A DNA stretch of 5,077 nt, from positions 1 through 5,077 of the forward strand of contig JAQBQC010000025.1 in the NCBI GenBank assembly GCA_028287205.1, written 5' to 3'. The notes beneath the pieces were generated by a model that was not told where the DNA came from, did no database searches, and saw nothing but the letters and a program-made list of their open reading frames with translations. The DNA is from Gemmatimonadota bacterium (lineage in GTDB: Bacteria; Gemmatimonadota; Gemmatimonadetes; Gemmatimonadales; Gemmatimonadaceae). The translations under genes were made by a program, and so were the position numbers. This document shows positions 1 through 5,077 of this stretch, one piece after another (position 1 is the stretch's first letter; each line of letters starts with the position of its first letter).

Positions 1-659
1 AGAGCGCCGGCGCCACGACCGTCGAGGCGCCGATCATCGACAGCCGGCAGCGAGCGCAGGACCCGTCGTGCGCGGAGCTCGTGCGATCGGCGCGCGGAAT
101 CTTTCTCGGCGGTGGCGACCAGCTCAAGCTCGTCTCGACGCTCGGCGGCTCGCGCGTGTGGCGGGCGGTGCGCGAGGCATTCGCGGAGGGGGCCATCGTG
201 TGCGGCACGAGCGCGGGCGCTGCGGCGCTGTCCGAGACCATGCTCTCGGGGGGCGAGATCACGAGCGCAGGATCCGCGGTGCCGCTGCATCTCGGCCCCG
301 GGCTCGGGCTGCTCGGTTTCTCCTCGGTGATCGACACGCACTTTGCGCGTCGCGGGCGGCTGCAGCGCCTGATTCAGCAGGTCGCGCGGAACCCCGAGCT
401 CCTCGGCATCGGTATCGATGAAAACACCGGCCTTGTGGTGCAGGGGCACCTGGCTGAAGTGGTGGGGCCGGGGAATGTCTACTATGTAGATGGTCGCGAC
501 GCGAAGTTCGACAACGCGGACGACGTGAAGAGCGGAGGCGCGGCGCTCACCCTCAGCTACCTGCGCGTGGGCGTGGTTGGCGCCGGCTATTCGCTCGACC
601 TGCGCGAGCGCGAGCTCGATTTTCTCGTGGAATCCCGGACGGCGAAGGATCTCGACTAA
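1..659 (+). CDS. cphB: Cyanophycinase (peptidase family S51), 5' partial
   Basis: Cyanophycinase is a serine exopeptidase that cuts the nitrogen-storage polymer cyanophycin (multi-L-arginyl-poly-L-aspartate) into beta-Asp-Arg dipeptides. The reading frame is already open at base 3 and ends at TAA 657-659, leaving 218 visible residues. The family is usually about 270-290 residues, so roughly 50-70 N-terminal residues lie outside the window. Numbering from base 3, GGGDQ is at 36-40, the nucleophile elbow GTSAGA has its serine at residue 70 (bases 210-212), DTHFARRGR has His 113, and GIGIDEN has Glu 140. The Ser-His and His-Glu spacings of 43 and 27 are close to those I recall for Synechocystis CphB (Ser132, His174, Glu201), so the triad looks intact. 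The GTG at base 81 is too far inside the domain to be the start. Dipeptidase E and other S51 members are less likely, because the DxHFxxRGR and GIGIDE blocks are typical of cyanophycinase. The symbol is assigned by family. Confidence 0.9.
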   Translation, partial: SAGATTVEAPIIDSRQRAQDPSCAELVRSARGIFLGGGDQLKLVSTLGGSRVWRAVREAFAEGAIVCGTSAGAAALSETMLSGGEITSAGSAVPLHLGPGLGLLGFSSVIDTHFARRGRLQRLIQQVARNPELLGIGIDENTGLVVQGHLAEVVGPGNVYYVDGRDAKFDNADDVKSGGAALTLSYLRVGVVGAGYSLDLRERELDFLVESRTAKDLD

Positions 660-665
660 GAAGCG

Positions 666-719
666 ATTACAAAAAATTCGCAATGCTCGCTTGACGTGCA
701 TGTCGGCATTCCGTATGGT
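666..719 (+). promoter_or_regulatory. Sigma70-type promoter with A/T-rich upstream tract, for the receptor gene
   Basis: A -35 box TTGACG (691-696, 5 of 6 consensus) and a -10 box TATGGT (714-719, 4 of 6) are separated by the ideal 17 bases. Upstream, ATTACAAAAAATT (666-678) is a conspicuous A/T island in GC-rich DNA, placed where an UP element would contact the RNA polymerase alpha subunit. The predicted transcription start near 726 gives a leader of about 83 bases. The promoter begins only 7 bases after the cyanophycinase stop, so the receptor gene should be transcribed independently. This is consensus matching only; no experimental support is available. Confidence 0.6.
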
Positions 720-735
720 GAGCCATCGAACGTAC

Positions 736-774
736 GGTCCCGCTCGCCCTGCCGGCGTCCCCTCCTGCGGGACC
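736..774 (+). promoter_or_regulatory. GC-rich hairpin in the 5' leader of the receptor mRNA
   Basis: GGTCCCGC (736-743) pairs perfectly with GCGGGACC (767-774). Within the 23-base loop, CGCC (745-748) can pair with GGCG (754-757), giving a stacked two-part hairpin. It lies just downstream of the predicted transcription start and about 27 bases before the ribosome binding site. No U tract follows, so it does not look like an intrinsic terminator. It could stabilise the mRNA, bind a regulator or be part of an attenuator. No known riboswitch class was recognised. Confidence 0.45.
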
Positions 775-800
775 ATCAGTAGCCCTCCACGGTTCACTCC

Positions 801-811
801 GAGGTCTCGTG
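801..811 (+). promoter_or_regulatory. Ribosome binding site and GTG start of the receptor gene
   Basis: GAGG (801-804) lies 4 bases before GTG (809-811), which is slightly tight. No ATG, GTG or TTG occurs in this frame within the roughly 35 bases upstream that were read codon by codon. The GTG opens directly into a well-formed signal peptide, so it is the preferred start despite being a non-ATG codon. Confidence 0.6.
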
Positions 812-3571
812 CGCGCTCTCTATCGTCTGGTCTTTGCTGCAACGCTGTTTGCTGTCGCGCCATCGGTGCTCGCGGCGCAATCCGGTACGGTCAAGGGTGT
901 CGTCACCGACACCACGACAGGTCCCGTCATCGGCGCCGTCGTGACGGTGGACGGCTCCGGGCTGCTCACACAAACCAACGCGCGCGGCGCGTATGAATTC
1001 CGCGGCGTGCCCGCCGGCAGCCACGTCATTCGTGTGCGCGCGCTCGGGCACACACCCGCAACGCAGACGGTGAACGTCGAAGCGGGCGGCTCGGTCACCG
1101 CGGACTTCTCGATCGGCTCCAACGCCGTCGAGCTCGCGCGCGTGGAAGTCGTCGCCGGATCGCGTGCGCGCCACCAGGCGGCCGACGAGCTGGCAGTGCC
1201 AGTGGACGTCTATACCACGGAGCAGATCCAGCAACAGGGAACCACCGAGACCGGCCGCATTCTCGCGCAGCTGTCGCCGAGCGTGAACATGCCGCACCAG
1301 AGCGTGACGGATGCGAACGACATCGTGCAGCCGTTCACGCTGCGCGGGCTGAGCCCCGATCACACCCTCGTGCTGATCAATGGATGGCGCCGGCATCAGA
1401 CGGCCTTGATCAACACCTTTCCGTACGGCAGCGGCGCAGGCTCGAGCGGCGTGGATCTCAACGCGATCCCGGCCGGTGCGATCGACCGAGTCGAGGTACT
1501 GCGCGACGGCGACGCCGCCGACTACGGCTCCGACGCGATCGCGGGCGTCGTCAACATCAAGATGAAGGAAGGACAGTTCGCTCCGTTTCTGAACGTCCAG
1601 TCGGGACGCTACATCACCGGGAACTATCCGGACGACGGTACGGGCGTCGACCTCAATGGCGGCGTCGGGCTCAAGCTCGGCCGCGGCTCGCTCACGCTGT
1701 TCGGGGAATTCAAGCACGACGATCCGACGAACCGCGCGTGGCCCGACAAGTTCCTCGCCGATGCGAACGGCATCACGGACGAAATCGACACGCTGACGGG
1801 CAAGATCATCCACAAGAACAACGGGATCAAGCAGCCGAACTATCACTGGGGCGACGGCGAGATCCGCAACGAGCAGTCGTTCGTGAACTTCCGGATGCCG
1901 GTGACCGCGTCCGGCAACACCGAGGTGTACGCGTTCGGTGGATTCAGCAATCACTTCGGAACCGGAAACGGCTTCTGGCGCTACTTCGACGGCAATCGCA
2001 ACTGGCCGCAGATCTATCCGCAGGGATTTCTCCCCGAGTTCGATCCGACGTCAAAGGACTACTCGGCCACCGGCGGCATTCGTACGACGGTCGCGGGCTG
2101 GTCGCTGGACTTCGGCGGCTCGTATGGGCTCAACACCTTCGACTACAATCTGCGCAACACGCTGAATCCGTCACTGGGACCGTGTCTCGACGTCGCCTGC
2201 GCGCCCGGTGCTGACGGCGTCTTCGGCACCGCCGACGATCCGGGGATTCCCAACCAGACCACCTTCTTCGCCGGTCGACTGCGTCGAAGCGAGTACGAGC
2301 TGGGCATCAACGGCTCGAAGGCGTACGAGATCGGCCTCCATGCCCCGCTCAACGTCGCGGCTGGTGTGCTCTATCGTGGCGAGGACTACGCCATCAAGGC
2401 AGGCGAGCTCGCGTCCTACGTGAACGGCGGGTTCCCTGCGCAGGACGAGAGCGGCCCGGCACCCGCGGGATCGTCGGTGTTCGGCGGCTTCCGCCCGCAG
2501 GACGCGAGTGATCACAGTCGAAACAACATCGGAGCGTATCTCGATCTCGAGACGAACTTCACGTCACAGTTCCTGGTCAACGTCGCCGGTCGCGTCGAGC
2601 ACTACAGCGACTTCGGCTCGAACGTGTCCGGCAAGCTCGCGCTGCGCTATCAGCCTGCGAAGCAGTTCGTGATTCGCGGCTCGCTCAGCAACGGCTTCCG
2701 CGCGCCCGGCCTTGGCCAGAGCTATTTCAGTCACATCACGACGAACTTCATCGGCGGCCAGCTCTTCGAGATCGGCAACTTCCCGGTGAACGCGCGCCCC
2801 GCGCAGATCTTTGGTGCGAAGCCGCTGAAGGAGGAGAAGTCGGTCAACATCAGCAGTGGAATCGCGTACACGCCGGTCGACAACTTCACGATCACGCTCG
2901 ATTACTTCCACATCAAGATCAAGGACCGCATCCTGCTCGGCGCCACCTTCGCAGACTCGGTATCGCAGGCGATTCTCGCGGACTCCGGCGTCACCGGCAT
3001 CGCCGGCGTGCAGTTCTTCACGAACGGTTTGGACACCAAGACGGACGGCGTCGATGCGACGGCCAACTATCGCATGCCCGTCGGCAACGGCAATTTCGAC
3101 CTGACGCTTGGCGCGAACTACACGCGCAACAAGATCACGCGTGTCGATCCGCTGCCAGCGGTGCTGCAAGGGAAGCCGACGGAGATCACGAGCATCCTCG
3201 ATCTCGTGACGACACTGGGCATCGAGAAGGAACGTCCGGATTGGCGCGGTACGCTCACGGGGAACTATTCAATCTCCCGCTTCCACGCACTCGGACGCGT
3301 CTCGTACTACGGCGGATTCACCTCGGCGCAGCCGAGCTTCACGGACGCGGAGCACTACGGCGGGAAGACGCTCGTCGACACGGAGATCGGGTATCGCTTC
3401 AACCAGATCAATCTGTCGATCGGCGCACGCAATCTGTTCGATGTCTATCCCGATCAGCCGAAGGCGGAGTTCAACAACAACGACAACACCTTCCCGTGGG
3501 CGGCTGCGAGCCCGTTCGGATACAACGGGCGGTATCTGTACACGAGGGCGGAGATCGTGCTGGGTTGGTAA
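809..3571 (+). CDS. TonB-dependent outer-membrane receptor with N-terminal carboxypeptidase-regulatory-like domain
   Basis: This 920-residue protein is a 22-strand outer-membrane gated channel that imports a bound substrate using energy from TonB-ExbBD. In order: a Sec signal peptide (1-22, Arg at 2 and 6, hydrophobic core, VLA cleavage site); a CarboxypepD_reg-like beta-sandwich (about 27-102, with GxVxGxVxDTTTG and ARGAYEFRGVPAG); a TonB-box candidate ELARVEVVAG (108-117); the plug (about 120-250) with TLRGLSPD, LVLINGWRRH (187-196), DRVEVLRDG (226-234) and YGSDAIAGVVNI (239-250); then the beta barrel, with NGFRAPGLGQ and ARNLFDVYP near the end and a terminal Trp. The only two cysteines noticed, Cys459 and Cys464, precede a loop GADGVFGTADDPG (467-479). 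Length fits receptors of this class carrying the extra domain. The gene has its own promoter and terminator. The substrate cannot be named: no siderophore, B12 or SusD-type partner gene is visible. The TonB-box call is tentative, whereas the family assignment is secure. Confidence 0.95.
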   Translation: MRALYRLVFAATLFAVAPSVLAAQSGTVKGVVTDTTTGPVIGAVVTVDGSGLLTQTNARGAYEFRGVPAGSHVIRVRALGHTPATQTVNVEAGGSVTADFSIGSNAVELARVEVVAGSRARHQAADELAVPVDVYTTEQIQQQGTTETGRILAQLSPSVNMPHQSVTDANDIVQPFTLRGLSPDHTLVLINGWRRHQTALINTFPYGSGAGSSGVDLNAIPAGAIDRVEVLRDGDAADYGSDAIAGVVNIKMKEGQFAPFLNVQSGRYITGNYPDDGTGVDLNGGVGLKLGRGSLTLFGEFKHDDPTNRAWPDKFLADANGITDEIDTLTGKIIHKNNGIKQPNYHWGDGEIRNEQSFVNFRMPVTASGNTEVYAFGGFSNHFGTGNGFWRYFDGNRNWPQIYPQGFLPEFDPTSKDYSATGGIRTTVAGWSLDFGGSYGLNTFDYNLRNTLNPSLGPCLDVACAPGADGVFGTADDPGIPNQTTFFAGRLRRSEYELGINGSKAYEIGLHAPLNVAAGVLYRGEDYAIKAGELASYVNGGFPAQDESGPAPAGSSVFGGFRPQDASDHSRNNIGAYLDLETNFTSQFLVNVAGRVEHYSDFGSNVSGKLALRYQPAKQFVIRGSLSNGFRAPGLGQSYFSHITTNFIGGQLFEIGNFPVNARPAQIFGAKPLKEEKSVNISSGIAYTPVDNFTITLDYFHIKIKDRILLGATFADSVSQAILADSGVTGIAGVQFFTNGLDTKTDGVDATANYRMPVGNGNFDLTLGANYTRNKITRVDPLPAVLQGKPTEITSILDLVTTLGIEKERPDWRGTLTGNYSISRFHALGRVSYYGGFTSAQPSFTDAEHYGGKTLVDTEIGYRFNQINLSIGARNLFDVYPDQPKAEFNNNDNTFPWAAASPFGYNGRYLYTRAEIVLGW

Positions 3572-3594
3572 GGCAGCAATAACACCAGAGGTAA

Positions 3595-3629
3595 AAGAAG
3601 CCCTCCGGCACTTCGCCGGAGGGCTTCTT
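3595..3629. terminator. Bidirectional intrinsic terminator between convergent genes
   Basis: A perfect 15-bp inverted repeat (3595-3609 with 3615-3629) has a 5-base loop, ACTTC. Its core is CCCTCCGGC/GCCGGAGGG. The plus-strand transcript ends in CTTCTTCC, and the minus-strand transcript ends in CTTCTTTT, a better U tract. It starts 23 bases after the receptor stop and lies 54 bases beyond the stop of the minus-strand small gene, so it can end both transcripts. Confidence 0.85.
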
Positions 3630-3682
3630 CCATCTGCGCGGTGGTCACGAGTCCGCCATTCTCGGCGCCTCACAGCACGACG

Positions 3683-4000
3683 CTACCGATGATTCGTGAC
3701 GCGATTCCAGGCGTCGCGCACTGCCTCCTTCATGTGCTCCCACGTGCTCTGCCCCCGATGCTCGTACTTGTCCCAGCCGGTGCGCAGGTGCGATTCGACG
3801 TCGTTCCATTCTCGCCCGCGGTACTTGGTCGCCGACTCGAATCCATAGCGGTATCCCGGCTGATAATAGTCGAAGCCTCTGTCCGCCTGGACATACGGAC
3901 GAGCGCGCCAGCTATCTCGCCAAAACGTCGCCTCGCTATCCCAGGTGAGTTGATCGGTTGTCGCGCCGAACCCTTGTGTGGGATTCATGTCGCTCGCCAT
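3683..4000 (-). CDS. Small Trp/Tyr-rich conserved hypothetical protein, stress-protein-like
   Basis: A 105-residue, hydrophilic protein with no signal peptide or membrane segment, so probably cytoplasmic. The ATG at 4000 is chosen over the second ATG (Met5) because a strong GGGAGG Shine-Dalgarno sits 5 bases upstream. It has seven tryptophans (20, 27, 31, 65, 76, 87, 98). The first half is disordered-looking and ends in a tyrosine-rich stretch, YYQPGYRYGFE (45-55). The second half carries KYRGREW (59-65) and two probable helices (about 64-80 and 86-101). The pattern RYG, then YRGR.W..VE, then W, then W..(M/I)K.AV..AW resembles a module I recall from bacterial hypothetical proteins and from tails of YsnF/DUF2382-type general stress proteins; this is recalled similarity, not a search result. 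The biochemical function is unknown. It converges on the receptor gene and shares its terminator. The good RBS and coherent composition argue that it is a real gene. Confidence 0.85.
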   Translation of the reverse strand: MASDMNPTQGFGATTDQLTWDSEATFWRDSWRARPYVQADRGFDYYQPGYRYGFESATKYRGREWNDVESHLRTGWDKYEHRGQSTWEHMKEAVRDAWNRVTNHR

Positions 4001-4005
4001 TGAAG

Positions 4006-4011
4006 CCTCCC
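4006..4011 (-). promoter_or_regulatory. Strong Shine-Dalgarno of the small Trp-rich gene
   Basis: Read on the minus strand, GGGAGG lies 5 bases before the ATG at 4000. It is the best Shine-Dalgarno sequence seen at any start in the window. It decides the start over the internal ATG four codons later and suggests efficient translation. Confidence 0.75.
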
Positions 4012-4034
4012 TGTGCAGGTCCGATTCGCGGGGT

Positions 4035-4047
4035 GCACATGATGTGC
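4035..4047. promoter_or_regulatory. Palindrome upstream of the small gene, possible operator
   Basis: GCACAT and ATGTGC form perfect 6-bp arms around a single central G. The site lies 24-36 bases upstream of the Shine-Dalgarno of the minus-strand gene, where a repressor or activator could act on its promoter. No convincing -10/-35 pair was found next to it, so the operator role is speculative. Confidence 0.25.
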
Positions 4048-4074
4048 CGGCTTCGGCGTTTTACCGTGCCTCAC

Positions 4075-4300
4075 CTACATCTTCGGCATCCGCACCTTGT
4101 CGACGCCTGAATCACGCCGTTGGACTGATACACGTCGTACACCGAGATCGTAGAGACATTGTTCGCCTCGTCCTGCAGCACGATGTTGCGCGGTCCGTTC
4201 ATGCGTGCCCACAGCTTGCCGCCGCTGAGTCGCGAACGTCGCGGTGCCGTGGCCCTTCCTGATCGCATCCTGCAGCGCAGCGTGGCTGCGCACGCGGCTG
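4075..4300 (-). pseudogene. Decayed fasciclin (FAS1) domain, C-terminal part, two frameshifts
   Basis: FAS1 domains are secreted or surface adhesion modules of about 130 residues. On the minus strand three pieces in two frames add up to the last 70 or so residues of one. Bases about 4300-4230 encode LQDAIRKGHGTATFAT. Bases 4229-4107, in a second frame, encode LSGGKLWARMNG, then NIVLQDEANN and ISVYDVYQSNGVI. Bases 4106-4075, back in the first frame, encode VDKVRMPKM and a TAG stop. FAS1 proteins typically end in a stretch like QSNGVIHVVDxVLMP, so the order and the stop position fit. Two missing bases near 4229 (CTCTC reduced to CTC) and one near 4105 would explain the shifts; they sum to three and restore the frame. 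No N-terminal half, signal peptide or start with a ribosome site was found upstream. Assembly or read error is the main alternative explanation for the shifts, but it would not explain the missing N-terminal half. Confidence 0.65.
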
Positions 4301-4410
4301 GCCAGCGCGAATTCGGATGACCTGCGCCTCATACGTGCGACCCAGTCAATTGGATCTATCTCGTGATCTCATTCAGCTGACACTGTCTTACAGCGAGCCT
4401 CACGCGACGC

Positions 4411-4416
4411 TAACTT
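4411..4416 (+). promoter_or_regulatory. Possible -10 element of the kinase-like gene (leaderless start)
   Basis: TAACTT lies 7 bases before the ATG at 4424, and no purine-rich Shine-Dalgarno sequence is present. If it is the -10 box, transcription would begin at or next to the ATG, giving a leaderless mRNA. Only a weak -35 candidate exists (CTTACA at 4387-4392, 4 of 6, 18-base spacer), so this is tentative. Confidence 0.25.
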
Positions 4417-4423
4417 CTGCATC

Positions 4424-5077
4424 ATGCTCGAACACAGTCCCAGCTTCGATTTGCGCGACGCAGAGCGCGTCGCACGTGATCACTTCGGCGCTGAGGGCCG
4501 CGCGACGGCGCTCACGAGCGAGCGCGATCAGAATTTCCGCATCGAGACGGCGAGCGGTGCGCCGTTCGTGCTCAAGATCGCAAACGCACGCGAGAATCGG
4601 GCGATGCTGGAGGCGCAGCAGCAGGCGCTGATGCACGTCGCGCGGCACGTGGAGGTCACGCCCCGGGTAGTGCGTGCCACCAGTGGCGAGAGCATCGTCA
4701 CAGTCTCGGGCCCCGACGGCCGAGAGCATCTCGCGTGGGCGATTTCGTGGCTCCCGGGTCGGCCGCTCGGGTTGGCCACGCATCGCTCGCCCGCGCTGCT
4801 GGAGGACTTTGGAAGCAGCATCGGCGCCATCGCGCAGGCGCTCTCCGATTTCAACGCCCCGGCGATCCATCGCGATTTCTACTGGGATCTCGCGAACGGC
4901 CGCGCGATCGTGGCGCGGTTCCGCGCTCTGATCGGCGATGCCAGTCTCGGATGCACGGTCGACCGCCTGATGAAGTCGTTCGACTGTCGCACCGCGCCGC
5001 TGCTCTCCTCCCTGCCCCGCGCCGCAATTCACGGCGACCCGAACGACTACAACGTCCTCGTCGGCGGCGATGGCGAT
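4424..5077 (+). CDS. APH-fold phosphotransferase domain, 3' partial; probable start of a class III aminotransferase fusion
   Basis: The frame opens at ATG 4424 and is still open at the window end, giving 218 residues. An in-frame TGA at 4364-4366 and the lack of other start codons fix the start, though no Shine-Dalgarno is visible. The fold is that of aminoglycoside phosphotransferases and small-molecule kinases (Pfam APH). Visible elements are SERDQNFRI (32-40), a nucleotide-binding-type lysine in FVLKIAN (Lys51) with a possible partner Glu62, the hinge-like ISWLPGRPL, HRDFYWDL (149-156), and the catalytic-loop motif HGDPNDYN (203-210) with Asp205 as predicted base and Asn210 as metal ligand. 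SERDQNF, VLKIANxxE and HRDFxWDL match what I recall of the N-terminal domain of roughly 1000-residue proteins that continue into an M23-like and a class III PLP aminotransferase domain. A stand-alone kinase related to hydroxylysine kinase is the alternative. The substrate is likely an amino compound, but this is inference. A role in antibiotic resistance is not indicated. Confidence 0.88.
   Translation, partial: MLEHSPSFDLRDAERVARDHFGAEGRATALTSERDQNFRIETASGAPFVLKIANARENRAMLEAQQQALMHVARHVEVTPRVVRATSGESIVTVSGPDGREHLAWAISWLPGRPLGLATHRSPALLEDFGSSIGAIAQALSDFNAPAIHRDFYWDLANGRAIVARFRALIGDASLGCTVDRLMKSFDCRTAPLLSSLPRAAIHGDPNDYNVLVGGDGD

Larger units (their letters stand above)
4001..4423. other. 423-base stretch without an intact gene
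   Basis: Between the divergent small gene and the kinase-like gene there is no intact reading frame that looks real. From left to right it holds the Shine-Dalgarno of the minus-strand gene, the GCACAT-G-ATGTGC palindrome, a weak hairpin (4046-4057) followed by TTTT, the FAS1 relic (4075-4300), and about 120 bases (4301-4423) of lower-GC DNA. That last part carries a short inverted repeat GACACTGTC (4379-4387) and stops in several frames, and must include the promoter of the plus-strand gene. Confidence 0.6.

Noticed and set aside
68..421. Plus-strand open frame of 117 codons inside the cyanophycinase gene
   Set aside because: Arg/Ala-rich frame-shifted reading of a gene with intact catalytic motifs.
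726..808. Cobalamin or other known riboswitch ahead of the receptor gene
   Set aside because: The leader is too short and no B12-box or other recognised core was seen; only the hairpin itself is supported.
794..1954. Long minus-strand open frame of 386 codons opposite the receptor gene
   Set aside because: Its translation is Arg/Val/Asp-rich with no domain, and it mirrors the codon bias of the well-supported receptor gene on the other strand; a typical antisense shadow in GC-rich DNA.
2564..3169. Minus-strand open frame of 201 codons opposite the receptor barrel
   Set aside because: Low-complexity Arg/Val/Glu composition with no recognisable domain; a shadow of the receptor gene.
4046..4062. 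Hairpin GCCG-GCTT-CGGC followed by TTTT, terminator-like on the plus strand
   Set aside because: Only 4 strong base pairs and no plus-strand gene upstream that would need it; too weak to call.
4058..4103. Minus-strand promoter for the small gene (TCGACA at 4103-4098, TAAAAC at 4063-4058)
   Set aside because: The two hexamers are about 34 bases apart, and neither has a good partner at 16-18 bases spacing.
4379..4387. Inverted repeat GACACTGTC upstream of the kinase-like gene
   Set aside because: Arms are only 4 bp around one base, which is expected by chance; not called as an operator.
4400..5032. Minus-strand open frame of 210 codons
   Set aside because: It lies opposite the APH-fold gene, whose kinase motifs are clear; the antisense translation is Arg-rich and unrecognisable.

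Overview
The window looks like a chromosomal segment of a high-GC, diderm (outer-membrane) bacterium. The strongest lead is a member of the Gemmatimonadota: a long TonB-dependent receptor with a carboxypeptidase-regulatory-like N-terminal domain sits next to a cyanophycinase, a small Trp-rich stress-type protein and what looks like the start of a large kinase/aminotransferase fusion. That placement is an inference from gene style and base composition; no marker gene is present.

Layout: (1) 1-659, plus strand, the C-terminal 218 residues of a cyanophycinase-type S51 peptidase with all three catalytic residues visible. (2) 660-808, a short intergenic region with an A/T-rich tract, a good sigma70-type promoter and a GC-rich hairpin in the transcribed leader. 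(3) 809-3571, plus strand, a complete 920-residue TonB-dependent outer-membrane receptor. (4) 3572-3682, a 15-bp-stem terminator that can serve both converging genes. (5) 3683-4000, minus strand, a complete 105-residue Trp/Tyr-rich protein with a strong Shine-Dalgarno sequence. (6) 4001-4423, 423 bases with no intact gene, holding an upstream palindrome and a decayed fasciclin (FAS1) domain on the minus strand with two frameshifts. (7) 4424-5077, plus strand, the first 218 residues of an aminoglycoside-phosphotransferase-fold protein that runs off the window; its sequence resembles the N-terminal domain of large class III aminotransferase fusion proteins.

How they may relate: the receptor has its own promoter and terminator, so it is probably a single-gene unit rather than an operon with the cyanophycinase. 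The cyanophycinase would release beta-Asp-Arg dipeptides from cyanophycin, and the kinase-like protein belongs to a family tied to amino-compound metabolism, but nothing in the window proves a shared pathway. No RNA gene, CRISPR array, insertion sequence or phage gene was seen. The least explained items are the 11-residue tryptophan spacing in the small protein, the structured leader of the receptor gene and the FAS1 relic.
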